A DNA stretch of 64,000 nucleotides, taken from assembly GCF_030247185.1 (NCBI RefSeq), contig NC_080572.1, positions 10,805,007-10,869,006 on the forward strand. Direction: 5' to 3'. The position numbers were made by a program, and so were the translations under genes. Shown here one piece after another: positions 1 through 12,911 of this stretch. The stretch's first letter is position 1, and each line of letters begins with the position of its first letter. Origin of the DNA: Malaya genurostris. Lineage: Eukaryota; Arthropoda; Insecta; Diptera; Culicidae. Under the pieces are notes generated by a model, which saw only the letters and a list, made by a program, of their open reading frames with translations, searched no databases and was not told the DNA's origin.

Positions 1-142
1 ATCTGCAATTCAGTGTTACTCATGTTTAGGAATGGTGACAAATTTCACACTTTATAGATGAAATGCGCCGTATCTAATCTATTTAGAATTATGGTTCTAG
101 ATTATATCATCCGCAACTGCTTCAGTTATATATGAATAGCTG

Positions 143-400
143 AAAGCAAAAATCGGATAAGTGAAACTTAGTTTGGGAAACCCGTTTAAGTATTTTTGAA
201 TGCAAAAATCGGATAAAAACATTGAGAGCAAAAACCGGACATGGCTCTTGCAATTCACGAATTGTTTAAAAACATCTTTTGCATTCAAAGTTATTTTGTC
301 CGGTTCTTGCAGAAAAGATGTTTTTAAACGATTCTTGAATTTCAAAATCCATGTCCGGTTTTTGCTTAAACGGGTTTTCCAAACTATCCGATTTTTCTTA
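143..400. repeat. Foldback (palindromic) MITE-like element
   Basis: The two halves are imperfect reverse complements. GTTTAAAAACATCTTTT near 257-273 pairs with AAAAGATGTTTTTAAAC near 313-329. AAACCGGACATGG near 232-244 pairs with CCATGTCCGGTTT near 350-362. CCCGTTTAAG (181-190) pairs with CTTAAACGGG (365-374). The outer arms share AAAAATCGGATA. It would fold into one long hairpin with a small loop near 285. Both short ORFs across it are by-products of the palindrome. I could not fix a target-site duplication. Confidence 0.7.
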
Positions 401-1577
<1,177 letters not shown>

Positions 1578-1584
1578 GGCATAA

Positions 1585-1705
1585 AATCAGCCACCCAATT
1601 TCAGGGTGACAACTGAATTGCCGATTTCAATTTCCCGGTTTTTTCCCGGTTTTCTCGGTGTGCGAGTCAAAAAAAAATCCCGGTTTTTTGAACAGGCTCA
1701 AATCG
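1585..1705. repeat. CCCGGTTTT-rich repeat fragment
   Basis: Contains TTTCCCGGTTTTTTCCCGG and CCCGGTTTTTTG after a CAGGGTGACAACTG start. The same theme (ACCCGGTTTTCCCGATTTTC followed by CACTTGCCACCC) occurs at 3935-3990. It probably belongs to a dispersed DNA-transposon family. The family was not identified. Confidence 0.4.
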
Positions 1706-1849
1706 CCTATGTTCAGTATGTTTTTGAATATTTCTAGAAATTCCATATCCAAAAGAACATCGAGAGTTGAGAAATAAAGTATTTTTTTGGTATCTCGATT
1801 TAGAAATAGTAAATATTCATTATGCCAAGTGCACATAACAATGGCAAAA

Positions 1850-2105
1850 AGTCTTTCTTAACTTTCTCATATAGATAAGTAATGCAATCACTGTGAAAAC
1901 CGATTTTGGAACTAAGGCCCGGAGGGCTGAGTGTCATATACCGTTCGAATCAGTTCGTCAAGATCTGAAATTGTGTATGTGTTTATGTAATGTGCGATCA
2001 ATTTTCTCAGAGATGGCTGAATCGATTTTCCGAACTATTCAGTCCTTTGTAAGACTACCACTAAATAAGTCTTGTTTAGGCTATCTGGAAAATCAGTAGT
2101 TCTTA
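1850..2105 (+). repeat. Copy of the dispersed GGCCCGGAGGGCC repeat (family A)
   Basis: Recognised by, in order: a CTTTCTCATATAGATAAG end, TGCAATCACTGTGAAAACCG, GGCCCGGAGGGCTGAGTGTC, ATACCGTTCGAATCAGTTCG and TCTCAGAGATGGCTGAATCG. The same string of blocks recurs on both strands throughout the window. The copy is truncated on its right. Confidence 0.75.
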
Positions 2106-2137
2106 AGACTCTTAGGATTCAAACTAGGAGTGTATTC

Positions 2138-3136
2138 TAGAGATGGGCAAAACTGTTCATTACAAAGAATCGCTCAAAACTTGATAGTTCTACCGAAAAA
2201 AATAGTTCTGTTGAACCGTTCTTTCGTTCTTCTTTTTTTATATATCATTTGTTTTATCCCGGTTTTGATATTTTTGGTTTCGTTCTTCTGAAACTTTGCA
2301 GTAAACTTCACATTCTGACACACACACACACAACGTTCCCTGGCGTACCTAACGGGCAGCATACAGTTCTTCACTCTTCACACTTCCAATCGAAGCTCAG
2401 ATTTACCTTCGTCAGTTGATCTCTCGAAGTAACAAAATATCTCTTTCAATAGTGTGAGAGCGGCTTTCAAATGAGGTTTATGTAAAAATTCGAATTGGTT
2501 CAAGACAATTATAGATGAAAGACAAATTAGATAGCTGAGATATCAATTACAGAATACACATAAATTAATAGTTTCCTCCTTTAGTTTTCATTTTAATGCT
2601 TTACTCCATTTATAATTCTATTCATTCGCACTTGCTCACTACCAACAGCGAAGATAATGAAGCAGCTAAACTACTTGGCACTTAAAACTGACCAGGAAAA
2701 CTTCAAATGACTAGGTACGATTATTCAATTGACGATGAATTCTGGGAGCTTCACTTAAAAATGGCAGCAAAAGTGAAATGCCATATTAGGAATATGCTGA
2801 CGGTCAGGGACCATAAATTCATTTTCATCTTATATTATTCGATTGAAAATTAAATTTTACACCACTGATAGTCAGTACTTTTTGCATGTATTCCTACCAC
2901 CAATCATTCTTTTTGCATACGTTATCAAAGGTCAAGAATGTGTGTAACTTCTACCAGATTCCTCGGACCAGCAAACATTCCGAAAAACGCAACTAACTTG
3001 TATACATCCTCAAAGAATTCGATTACTTTCATTTCTATATAGAGAACTATCATTCTTAAATAAAGAACTCCAATTCACTCACTTTTCGAGGAGATATAAC
3101 TCGTTGAACTGTTTGTGAACGGATTGTCCATCTCTA
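2138..3136. mobile_element. hAT-type non-autonomous element with 8-bp TSD
   Basis: The left end TAGAGATGGGCAAAACTGTTC is mirrored by the right end, which reads TAGAGATGGACAATCCGTTC on the minus strand. The flanks are a perfect 8-bp duplication, GTGTATTC (2130-2137 and 3137-3144). An 8-bp TSD with short TIRs is the hAT superfamily signature. No transposase frame is present. About 570 bp of the interior is a separate MITE copy (2299-2867). Confidence 0.85.
2299..2867 (+). mobile_element. hAT MITE (CAGTGC family), 5'-truncated copy nested in another hAT
   Basis: Aligns along its length with the complete element at 57960-58588. Shared blocks include GCAGTAAACTTCAC, GTCAGTTGATCTCT, CTTTCAATAGTGTGAGAGCG, GACTAGGTACGATTATTCAA and the CCACTG terminus. 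The first ~90 bp of the family, including the left TIR, is missing, so this copy is broken. Confidence 0.8.
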
Positions 3137-4288
3137 GTGTATTCTAATACTATATTAGCCTAGTATAGTCTAAAAAAAAGTATACCTAAGGTGAAAAATG
3201 AACCAGAAACAATTCTCCTCCCGATTCCGTCTAACAACATATACGATATTCTTTCAACATTGAATTTTGGCGAAACAGAACAAAATCCTTCTAAAATTCT
3301 TTAAATGGACTCTTGTCGCTTTGGAAAACCAACAACATCGACATCAACACCCGCATTCTTGTGATCCTACTATGAAATCCATCCTTTAATATAAATTAAA
3401 CATTAAACATTCACTGAACAAATCAAACCATCTTCTACGCCTTTCCAAGGTTTTTCACAAACTCTCAGAAACCAATTTCAGTTCTCAAAGAAGAAAATCA
3501 AATACTCATTGCAAACAGTGGACAAGGTCAAAGTCGACAGCTTTTTATATTTTGTGAATCCTATTAAAAATCAATACCAAGATTACAACACAAGTATTGT
3601 CTCAAGATAAGCTTTTTCATAATTTTATTAAACATGTTACCTGACATTTCTTTTGCAATCAGAGTCTGCAAACTTATTCTGAAATTTAACAGAAATCCAG
3701 CAAAAGCATGCTTTGATGCTTTCTGATCCAATAAAAATTAAAAATAACCCTTAGGAAAATTGTTGAACAAAACCTGTGTGGGACAATACGATGTTTCAAA
3801 GCTTTTATTGAACTTCTCACTCAAACACAAAATGGAGTATTGTCTCCAACTTGTCATTTCTTTAATCAGGAAAATCATGATGCTGAAAATCTTTACTAAG
3901 ATTAGGACTGGTAATTTTTTTCCTGGATTTGCACTAAAATTCCCGACTTTTACCCGGTTTTCCCGATTTTCCCGGTCACTTGCCACCCAACTTTTTTTTC
4001 ATCTAACTATTTTTTTTGCGGTAAAGAACTCGAAAATATTCGACACGTATTTTTTTATTTCAATATGATTTTGATTTTATGAAGGTTCGCGTTTATAAAA
4101 AAAAGCCTTTTTTCAACAGCCTATACTGTAAAATCTAATAAAGATACAAAAATTTTGCCAAGACATAAAATGTGCGTCTTTCCCTTAGCTTTCAAATAAG
4201 CAATTCCATAAAACAACCTTTATGGGTTATTTAATGAAAACAGTTTAAAATCAATAAACAAATAAAAAAAATTCGATCTCGAGCCTAA
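3137..4288. other. Non-coding; CCCGG repeat fragment at 3735-3995
   Basis: No gene seen. The right part carries a TTTACCCGGTTTTCCCG block ending at CACTTGCCACCC, related to 1585-1705. ORFs here run through that block on both strands and are shadows. The rest is unclassified AT-rich DNA. Confidence 0.4.
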
Positions 4289-4459
4289 TTTTTTTTCTTT
4301 TTTTTTTTTTTGTTTCAATTATAGAGGCTTTAACATATTAGGTCATTCGCCTCTTCGGACCAGAAAATTTTTCTGACCCTATGTGCGGGGTTGGGAATCG
4401 AACCCAGGCGGGCTGCGTGAAAGGCATCGACTATCCCATCACGCTACACCCGTTCCCGA
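4289..4459 (-). mobile_element. tRNA-derived SINE
   Basis: Read on the minus strand it begins CGGGAACGGGTGTAGCGTG, with an A-box-like GTAGCGTGATGGGATAGTCG and a B-box GGGTTCGATTCCCAACCCCG. It then runs through GGGTCAGAAAAATTTTC and CGAAGAGGCGAATGACC, and ends in an A-rich tail (the poly-T at 4289-4311 on the plus strand). Two other copies lie at 36692-36838 and 52900-53061. The tRNA-like head supplies an internal Pol III promoter. Such SINEs are mobilised by a LINE partner in trans. Confidence 0.85.
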
Positions 4460-5440
4460 TTTTTTTTTTCTTGTTTTAGTTGTAAAAATAAGTCATAGAG
4501 GGTTTTCAAAACAAATTGGCTCAAATGGCACGTTCCCCTTGAGAACATTCATTGTGTCGGGTTTCTTCTTCCTTCATTGAGAAATTCGATTGTTTGTAAG
4601 CAAATGATGTTTTGTGTGCACCGTGTATGCCGAAAGCGTGAAAAATTGGGGCAAGAGGTTTAACGTGAGTATTAAAATAGCGATGACATACAGTTTTGGA
4701 AAAGTTACTAAATGATGCAGTTTTCACTATTTAGTTGTGAAAAAAGAAAATTCTGCTGATGCAATAGTGATCACAGATTCTTGTAACATTGCATTTCTCA
4801 AATTTCAAAACATCGATTGCCTTTCCAGAATGAACTATATCATTTGTGATGCAAATATTGCTATGAGAAGTGATTGAAAAAGCTGAAAAAAATTTTCAAC
4901 GATAAAATCATTAATTTAAATCATTTTCTTCGCACTATTCAAAGTCCGAGAATGATTATACATATTTATTATTCACTCTATTTCTAAAATAAAATAAGCG
5001 TTAGTTTGGAATTACAGTTTCATTTATTGAAATTTATGCGTATCTGCATCGATGACGGTTTTCAATGAAATATTCAATTCAAGTGATTTAGTCGCATGTC
5101 GTGCAGTTTTCTTTCGTGTAAAAGTTCTTAATTTCAGAAAAAAAAGTTCCTAATTTCAGAATTTTCAAAATTCTGATTTAAAATAATTACACGAAAACGG
5201 AATAAGGAAGAATAGAAGTTATGACTTTCCAATTCAATAAAGTTAAAAACAAAGTTAACGTTTTCAACTCCATTTAATCTTTCAACAGTCTAACAAATGC
5301 TTAGAAAGTTTATCAAGTAGATTTTTTGATTTGTCGATTAGTTTCAGTTTTTGCAATGACTGAGTGGAAACATATATTGGAGAAGCCAAATGAATGAAAA
5401 ACTTACAGGAAAGATGATTTTTTGGAAAAAAAAAAACGCT
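4460..5440. other. AT-rich non-coding DNA
   Basis: I see no coding region, repeat end or RNA gene here. The short direct duplication AAAGTTC(T/C)TAATTTCAGAA near 5120-5162 is the only local structure noted. Confidence 0.3.
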
Positions 5441-5515
5441 CAGAGACAGGACTCGAACTTGCGTTCTTATGCATTCCGTGCATACACGCTACCATTTCGC
5501 TACCCTACGCCTGGT
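5441..5515 (-). repeat. tRNA-like sequence (SINE head or tRNA pseudogene)
   Basis: On the minus strand GTAGCGAAATGGTAGCGTG resembles an A box and D arm, and AAGTTCGAGTCCTGTC resembles the B box and T arm. GTGTATGCAC between them could form an Ala(TGC)-like anticodon arm. The acceptor ends do not pair well, so a working tRNA is unlikely. The body downstream on the minus strand (to about 5390) is not recognised. Confidence 0.5.
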
Positions 5516-6460
5516 GAAAGACACAGCTGTGAAATACGGTTAGGCATGATAGAACGTACATCGAACATGGTCTACATCTTGGCCGTCCTGCGACCGGTAC
5601 AATGCATCCAAACATCTTCTCTGTTCATCAAACACTAGTCTTCTCGCTCTATACCTATTTTCCACTCAAGCACTGAGTAGGAGAGTGTATTTATAATCGC
5701 TTGTCACCTTCTCTACTAGTTTGCGTACTTCAATATGAATTTTCATGCTTAAAAGACAAACCCTCCGCTCGATCTTAGACGAATTCAGTAAAATGAATAA
5801 AAACAGCTATATTCTTCTCGAAGATATAAAACTATTTTTTTCACAAAGAAAACACTCAATTCGAGTGTAGCGTTGCAATGTTTTCCCTCTTTGCAGTCAA
5901 AATATCACTAAATTTATAATTGTTAGAAGATTGTGGCTCTCGTGGTGGTACACTGAATTTCAGGTGAAAACTGACCTACACAACTAGCCATAACTATAGG
6001 TTTTTCGAGCCCGGCTTGAAAATTTTCGAATCGAATATTCTTGAATTTGAAGGAATGCTAATTTTTTTAAACTAAATGTCACTTCAACTGTAATCGAATA
6101 GCACAAAATATTTAATGTTTCGACATTTTTTAAACTTTCAGACCGGGTTTCAGTATCCGTTATGACGCAGTTTAATAATGATTTCAAGCTCATCATTTTA
6201 TTACGGACGGCGAGCAAGGCAGAGAGCCTCAATCGATTTTTTCTTTCTGAATATTTTTTTTTTCACTGCTCATTGCTCCACCCCCAATCGAGGCGTTTCG
6301 AAACACAAACTGGGTGGTACGAAAAACCAACTGATGGTACGGTGCCGCTGCGTTCAGTGGCGACAATGCATTTTTTCGTGATTTGAAAATTTTCAACTTA
6401 TTCTTGTCAAGGTCACCACGTTCCTCAGCATTTCACAAACCGCAGTCAATTTTCATAGTT
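5516..6460. other. Non-coding, nothing recognised
   Basis: There is no convincing frame. The short ORFs around 6162-6386 overlap each other in different frames and lack family resemblance. Confidence 0.3.
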
Positions 6461-7430
6461 TGAACACTCGACATCGTTATCGAAAACACCTTTTTTTGTC
6501 TGTTTTTCATCTTGATTTCGGTTTCACTTCACTAGCACCCGTATTTCCAAACGCACAGCCTATTGGGTTTCAAGTGCGACGATCCAATCCAGGGCGAGAT
6601 CCCGTCGGCTCGGCATTGCTTCGCAGCTCAGGGGGAAATGCAGACGAATCAAACAAAACACCACACAACACAATCCACCACGCAATCATGCAAGACAGCA
6701 ACAAACCAGCAAAAAAAAAATCAACGTAAATTCGTCGAACAATAGCTTAATTATAGTAATTTATAACAATTTTTTTCTTTCTCGATCTTTTGTTTTCGGT
6801 TTGCACTGGTCCGCCTGGGCGATTTTCCTCTGATGGACTCAGGAGAAATAACCGATCCCAAAGTGAACCAGCGAACGATAATCATCCCTCACGAGGAAAT
6901 CAAATTCTCTTTTGTGACTTGAGGGCATTCAAAAAACTGTTTTTTTTAGAATTCTTTCATATACTGATAGTAACAAGCTTTGGCTGCTGCTATAATAATG
7001 TGTTTCTCCGTCGTGTAAGTTTCAGCCGCTGCGCCTTCGTGGGTCTCACTGTTCCTTTTGTGGGCCTTCGGAATTGGCTCCCGACCGACGTCGATCCCCC
7101 GCCACCTGGTGCGGGGCGGGGGAGTCGGCTGATGGCAGGAATCCGAAACAAAACAAACGTGTGTCGACCGGCACTCGGGCGCGAACTAAAACATACAAAG
7201 GTGGGAAAGCTCGTGGCCGAGGGTTCTTGAAAACTTGTGACCCTTCTGCGCTAGCGATGTGTTCGCGCTGCCAGCATCGGTTGGATTGCGGGAGGAGTGT
7301 TCGGAGCTTTCAATTTTGGTAACCACTGCAGGAGGGTGAACGGTAGGCTGTGGGGCTTATGAAAAAGTGACACTAGATTTGTCAGGTTACCAAAAGGGGC
7401 GCCCGGTCAGGTTGTTGGTGTTTTTTTTCT
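6461..7430. other. Complex, GC-richer unique segment
   Basis: The composition changes from the AT-rich surroundings to mixed sequence without repeat signatures. At 7097-7116 a GC-rich near-palindrome (CCCCG and CGGGG around CACCTGGTG) holds an E-box core. ORFs of 146 and 82 aa overlap in different frames with no recognisable domain. A regulatory region or untranslated exon is possible. I cannot show either. Confidence 0.3.
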
Positions 7431-8275
7431 TGAATAACATTGCATATCTGTAGAGTGTCAGCATTGAAAAGTGTCAAATTAAAAAAAAACTCTGATGGGA
7501 ACAAGATACTAAATTCAATTTTGGTTTTACAAATGTATTCTTTAACATGAAATATGACAATAAAGCGTGAGGGCGTAATGAAGTGTTATCCTTGTCTCAC
7601 ACATCTTAGAAATGATGAATCATACAAACCTAAAACAATAACAACTCACTTTTTATTTTACAAATATACTCTCGAAATGCTAGTTTGGCAATTGCATTTA
7701 CTTTTTTTTTTAACGGCACAAGTACTTAGACTACACGGAGAACCCTTTGATCATAAAATTTCGATATCGCAGTTTTTGATTTTTGAGACAGTTTATTCAA
7801 ACAAAACAACAATCGAGTAGTTGGATCAAATTTTAACCAATCGAATTCCGGAGAACCACTTTTATTCTAGTTGAATTGGAATTACGGGAGGTTGATGATC
7901 ACGTTAGTTATCCGGGAATCGATTCCGGAGAGTGGAGTTCCCAAATCCAATTTTTTTCAATATGTTTCTAATAACAAATGAAGACAAAATTAGATTAGAT
8001 TACCAATCCTTATTTTTTTTTCGGAGCTGAAAACACGTTTTCTATTTGAAAATTACCAATTAAACATGTATAATATCCATACTCAAGCTTGTACACGCTG
8101 AATCGTATTCAAGTTTGTACAAAACCTCAGTTTAAAAGTTTGAGCATAGTGTTTTAAACTCGTGCGCAAAACTGAGTACAAACATCACGTTTGCATCATA
8201 GTGTGCCCTTTGATGCGAATGGTTCAGTAGAGAGTTTGAGCTTCGTTGTTTGCAGAACTATTTAATCTAAAATTA
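7431..8275. other. AT-rich non-coding DNA
   Basis: No gene, tRNA or clear repeat end is seen. The 88-aa frame at 7554-7820 has no recognisable motif. Confidence 0.3.
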
Positions 8276-9157
8276 CATCAGTTCGTGCTCGTATCTCATC
8301 CGACAGAGTCGAAAATTGCTAACGGTCGAGACGACACAAACAAAGACAATACAATGTAGTGAACAATAGAGTGTACGAACTGGGCAAATACGATTTAACA
8401 AATCCTGAAACTTGGCCTACAAAGCAAAAATTCAATTTGTATTGATTTCAAACGCTGCAAAGTTAGACCAGCAGCAACCGAAATTGAAATTTTACTTAAG
8501 GAACGAATGCATCTAGACGTTAATTATGTAAGTGAGATTCAATTCAACAAGACGTCTAACTCTGTGTACATTATGTTTAAACGTGAGAGAGATGCAACTG
8601 CATTCGCTTCGGTTAACAACGAGGTGCACAGTGTTGATCATGACAATGTTAAATATAAAATCCCTGTTTACATGGTGGACAATACCATAGAAGTACGCGT
8701 GCATGAACTTCCCCCGCAGACCAGCGATCTGTTCGTTCGGGAAAATATGTCGCCGTACGGTGAAGTTCTTTCCATCGAAAGAAAGAATGGCGGAATTTTT
8801 TCCCCGGTATCCGGAATGGCGTGCGAGGGGTACGTATGCAACTAGGTAAGGCAATTCCATCTTACATCATTTGTGGTCAAGGTGGAATAAATCCGTGTAG
8901 AACGCTGATTACCTATGAAAATTAGCTGATTACATGTCAGTTTTGTGAACAACTTACCCACTATGGCAAACCTTGCAGTGAAGCTTCGAAAAGGACATCT
9001 TCAACCAAAGACAAGGTCAACCGTTCAACGACGGAAACTAGTGAGCGCAGTACTCCTGTTTCACCATCAAACCAACCGGCAACCGCAATCAATTTACAAC
9101 AAAGCGCATCTACAGCAACTAGCAACGAGCCCAAGGCAGCGAATAACAAGGATTTAA
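8276..9157 (+). pseudogene. Jockey-like non-LTR retrotransposon: 5' UTR and broken ORF1
   Basis: The stretch from TCAGTTCGTGCTCG (about 8279) looks like the initiator-type 5' end of Jockey-clade LINEs, followed by a UTR. ORF1 (the gag-like RNA-binding protein) then starts with coding sequence from about 8371 (GKYDLTNPETW). It crosses a stop and frameshift near 8435-8447. It continues in the frame of 8507-8845 with KERMHLDV, KTSNSVYIMFKRERDA and VRVHELPPQTSD, which I recognise as typical of mosquito LINE ORF1 proteins. After another frameshift near 8800 it reaches a CCHC zinc knuckle (CQFCEQLTHYGKPC, about 8938-8980) and a Ser/Thr/Asn-rich tail. At least two frameshifts make it non-functional. 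Confidence 0.75.
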
Positions 9158-9344
9158 TTCTTGATTTCTTGATAAATTGGTTCTGTATGGCTTTTTAGTA
9201 TCTCGACCAGTATGAAACTATACTAGCAATAAAGTGATATGCTATGCGAAATGAAAAAATAGATACTAACTTAATTCATCGATCACCAAATGCACAGCCG
9301 AAAGGTCGAGCAATTTAGGAAATAAATTGTTGCCTCAAAAACAA

Positions 9345-9600
9345 CAAATGGCATCTGTATTTTAGACACAAAAGGAGCATTTGATTCAGTTTCCATTGAT
9401 GTTCTTTCAGACAAGGTCCTCCAACATCGATTTCCAGCGGTTATAACTAATTATTTGCACAACCTTTTGTCAGAGAAGTGCAAGTATTTTTCGGCCATAT
9501 TCAGAATTAGCTACATGGGTCTCCCGCAAGGCTCATGTCTCAGTTCGCTCCCCAATAATTTTTACATGAATGACATTGACAGCTGTCTAGTAACCCCATG
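9345..9600 (+). pseudogene. LINE reverse transcriptase fragment
   Basis: One frame reads ILDTKGAFDSVSID, then SYMGLPQGSCLSSLPNNFYM and NDIDSCL. These are RT blocks of Jockey-type LINEs: the DxxxAFD first catalytic Asp block and the GLPQGSxLSP turn. The segment with the catalytic YADD is absent and the frame stops shortly after 9600. It lies downstream of the ORF1 remnant in the same orientation, so it is probably the same element with most of ORF2 deleted. Confidence 0.75.
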
Positions 9601-10780
9601 TACACTAAACTTACGTTGTGTACGTTTTGTTAGTTCTAGGTCAAAAAATTAATTTAGGATATATCGTTTATGAGTTCCCGGTACCGGAAGTACCGAAAAT
9701 AATGATCGAAAATCTCCGTCATTCAGAGCGAGCTGTCTCAGCATGTATAATTTGAAGAAAACAAATTGATGGCGTGGAATCAGGCGCGTACCCAGTACAC
9801 GCTGGTGTAAGATTCTTGTCTACAGAGGGGATGCAAGAAGCGAACATCGCACAAAAAGGAAAGCGCAGTGTCGAATAGACAGAATTTGAGTGTGTGCTTG
9901 TGGTTAAAGTAGCTGGTGCGAGTGAAATACAATACTACCCAAAAAATCACTAAAGAATAATTTAAGGTACATCTGAAACAATTGTGCAGCAAATCACCAA
10001 CTTGCCCACGTTGCACTAGCAGTTATGAAAGCTCAGCAAAAATTTTCACATCGTCATGTAAAAACGAAGTAACTAAAACAATTGGTCAACTTATCAAAAA
10101 TTTTCCAAATGACTGTCATAATTGTATTCGACTCAATATATGCCGAAATGGCTGTTTATCTCTTGTGAAGAAAAAAAATAGTGATATTATGCTCTTCGCA
10201 AGACAAAAAATGGTAAGCCGAATTGAAAACCTTGCAGAAAAAACAATTTTGCAGCCGAGTCCGCATAGTCTTGGTTGCCTCATGCAATATTAATTCAGTG
10301 TGTGTAGATTTCTTCATTTTTAGAAACACAATTCAAAACTTGCAAATAAGTTGTACCAGATTTATCTGCTTGAAATTAACGCAAAACTAACCGACATGAG
10401 AATATTATCATAAAAGTTCCAGAAATACAGCATTACATATGCAATGAAAACAAAAAACAATGAGATAATTTGTATCCGGTTTTTATCTCGCGAAAAAAAT
10501 GAACAGACCTGAAATCACTTTTTAATGATATTGAAAGAAAAGTTAAGTTCATCATAGTTACTCTCCTATATATATAGTACCACTTGACCAATTTGTTTTT
10601 GCAACTAAAGCATACCTACAGTGCGTATCACAAAAGTCGGGTTCACAAAGATGAATGACTAAATTATATTGTTGTTTAAGTCAATTGGTTTGATGAATAT
10701 AAAAACATCTATTTCGATAAAAATAAAAACAAAAATTTCTCTGGAAAAATTTGTAGCTTAAACTAATTTCAATAACTTTG
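9601..10780. other. Non-coding; one family A scrap
   Basis: Around 9665-9715 the words GTACCGGAAGTACCG and GATCGAAAATCTC are a degenerate family A scrap. The 103-aa frame at 9982-10293 has several Cys pairs but no recognisable family. Nothing else was recognised. Confidence 0.3.
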
Positions 10781-12060
10781 ATCCTTAAAGAAAACTCCAG
10801 TGAGCAAACACATCGGAATCACATCATACAGGCAAATCTATCGGAAGTCTTCTGCTCCGCATCGATCGAACCAATCCAATACAGGAGAATGTTTAGATGG
10901 TGTGCTTTTTGGGAGGATAGAAAAATTGCTCCGAAGCGTTCCTCCCAATTCTCCCGGTTCGCTGCGCACGTACGACGCCCAAAATGAGCGAATGCAGCCG
11001 AGAGCAGCAGCAGCAGCTGCGAGTCGAAACAAGTCAAGTCACTAAAATCGTTCAAAAACGTAGAGTGCCCGGGGATGTGTGAGTGATGTTTTTTTTCGTC
11101 CTGCCACCTTGTAGTTGTTTTTTATCGAACGTGTTGTTTCCGATCGTAGTTCGAATGGTGAAATACATAAATTTGTAACCCCAAATCCCGATCGATATTG
11201 CACTCGGAGGGGAGAAATGGTTCTGTGCATTTTTTTTTCGCTCGTGTTGCCAACTGCCAGACGCTTTCACCACGGCAGAACCAAGGCTGACTCGATGGAC
11301 GTGATCCGGGGTGAAGATTCTACCTTAGCATAAGGGGTGTCAAGCGTGGTGCATCGAAGGGTGATTGGAAATCGGATTTGATGTGTTTTTTTTTTATTCC
11401 CTCATCATTGGGAAATTTGGGAAGGGATCGATTTTTTTCTCCGATTGTAAGCTTTGTGTCTTAAATAGAATATTGCGTAATCATTTTACAAGGTCTAGCA
11501 AATGATGAATGTGATTTTTGCTCGTCCAACAAAACTCAGACTGGACTCAGTTCGATGGCATTCGGTCTGGGCGAGCGAAGGCCTTGATGACAATTGCGTT
11601 TTATTTACTGAAAATGATACATCACATGGATTGAGTGTCGCAATCGTGGATGGGACGGAATAAATTTTAATTCCCAAGTTGAAAAGTACTCGCCTACTGT
11701 GTGCACTACGGCTTTCAATCCGACGCACCGCCGTTCGTCTCGGACAAAAGTAGGTTTCGCTAATATTATACGTACACACTTACGAAGTACAGTTAAAAAT
11801 CGTGATATGACAAAATATGTCTTTTTTCCACCAGCCTGCTTTGTCACTGCGATGTGTGATGAGTAGCTTTGTATGACGAATGCGTTTTGACTTCTTTTGT
11901 CCCGGATTCTGACGGTCGGTTCTCATACACTAACACGGGGACACAGCTCAGGTAGGTATGCGGGTGGCGGGCCTGAAGCTATTCGTGGTAAATTGCCTTT
12001 GAAAATGAGAATTGGTAATTGGATTTGTTCGCTGACGGGCTAGTAAGCATACGAATTAAA
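10781..12060. other. Complex unique segment, non-coding as far as seen
   Basis: Sequence complexity and GC are above those of the flanks. Examples are the CAGCAGCAGCAGCAGCTGCG run near 11004-11023 and ACTCGGAGGGGAGAAATGG near 11203. Multiple ORFs overlap in several frames, which argues against a single real gene. No splice-bounded exon with a recognisable product was found. Confidence 0.3.
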
Positions 12061-12763
12061 CGGATCCAAAGCTGCATACGAATCAAATGGATCCCACTGC
12101 TATAGGAAACAGTATGAAAATAAAAAAAACATTTCGAAAAAGTGCCCTATAGAAGAAAATCGATAACAAGGGAGCGAAAGTCTCATGAATCCAACGCATG
12201 AAGCATCGCAGACAAATTTTGATATCTTCAAGCTAAGATGAGATCTTAGTTGATTCAATTTGCATAATTTTCCAATTATCAGTAATCCCAAATACATTTT
12301 TGTCTATGATTTACAGATACAGAGACTTGTCACTGCTTTTTGGTCGTACCCTAATTTACAATGCAGGATAGTTTTCTGAATTACTTCAAACTCTAATAGA
12401 GTCTGAAAAAGTTAGAAATTAAATAACTTGAAAAATGTTATATTCATCAATTTAGGTTCAAATGTGAACTGCTAATATAATTTAAATAGATGTCTCTGCT
12501 GTTTTGTTTATTTGTAATAATGCTTCAAGAAAGGACTCTACCACAGTGACAAACACTTATGTTTATTTTAAGTTTTAATATTAATTCCTATATTATTTTT
12601 CGAAAGGATCTCAATTGTAATTGGAACTGTTATAACAGTCTTAGACTTGAAGATTGGTTTCAGATATATCTTTGTATTTAATATATCTAAATAAATGGTA
12701 TAATTCTCAAAGAAGAATTACGTTGACTACAGACTGCTTTACATAAAATTTGGCCGCACAAAA
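12061..12763. other. AT-rich non-coding DNA
   Basis: No gene or repeat recognised. A short imperfect duplication (GCATACGAATTAAACGGATCC and GCATACGAATCAAATGGATCC, trimmed here) occurs at about 12048-12092. Confidence 0.3.
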
Positions 12764-12823
12764 TGGGTGAAGACTGTCCCAGAAAGTTTGGACGCACTTT
12801 GATTTCGCTGTAAATAATTCACA
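12764..12823 (-). mobile_element. Terminal remnant of the ITmD37E element
   Basis: AAGACTGTCCCAGAAAG, GGACGCACTTTGATTTCGCT and GTAAATAATTCACA match the right end of the complete element at 43902-45096 on the opposite strand. Only about 60 bp remain before unrelated sequence. Confidence 0.75.
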
Positions 12824-12844
12824 GCTCCAGCGGGCTTTTCCCGG

Positions 12845-12911
12845 CTCCAAACAAATAAAATAAAATAAAAATAAAAAAAAATAAAAATTATAAAAAAAAA
12901 AAAAAAAAAAG
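12845..12911. repeat. A-rich low-complexity tract
   Basis: AAATA-type units grade into a run of about 19 A. It may be the old poly-A tail of a lost retroelement. Confidence 0.7.

Noticed and set aside
5441..5515. Functional tRNA-Ala
   Set aside because: A and B boxes are present but the acceptor stem does not pair. SINE head or pseudogene is more likely.
9982..10293. 103-aa ORF with several CxxC-like pairs
   Set aside because: Cysteine spacing does not match a zinc finger family and the flanks show no element.
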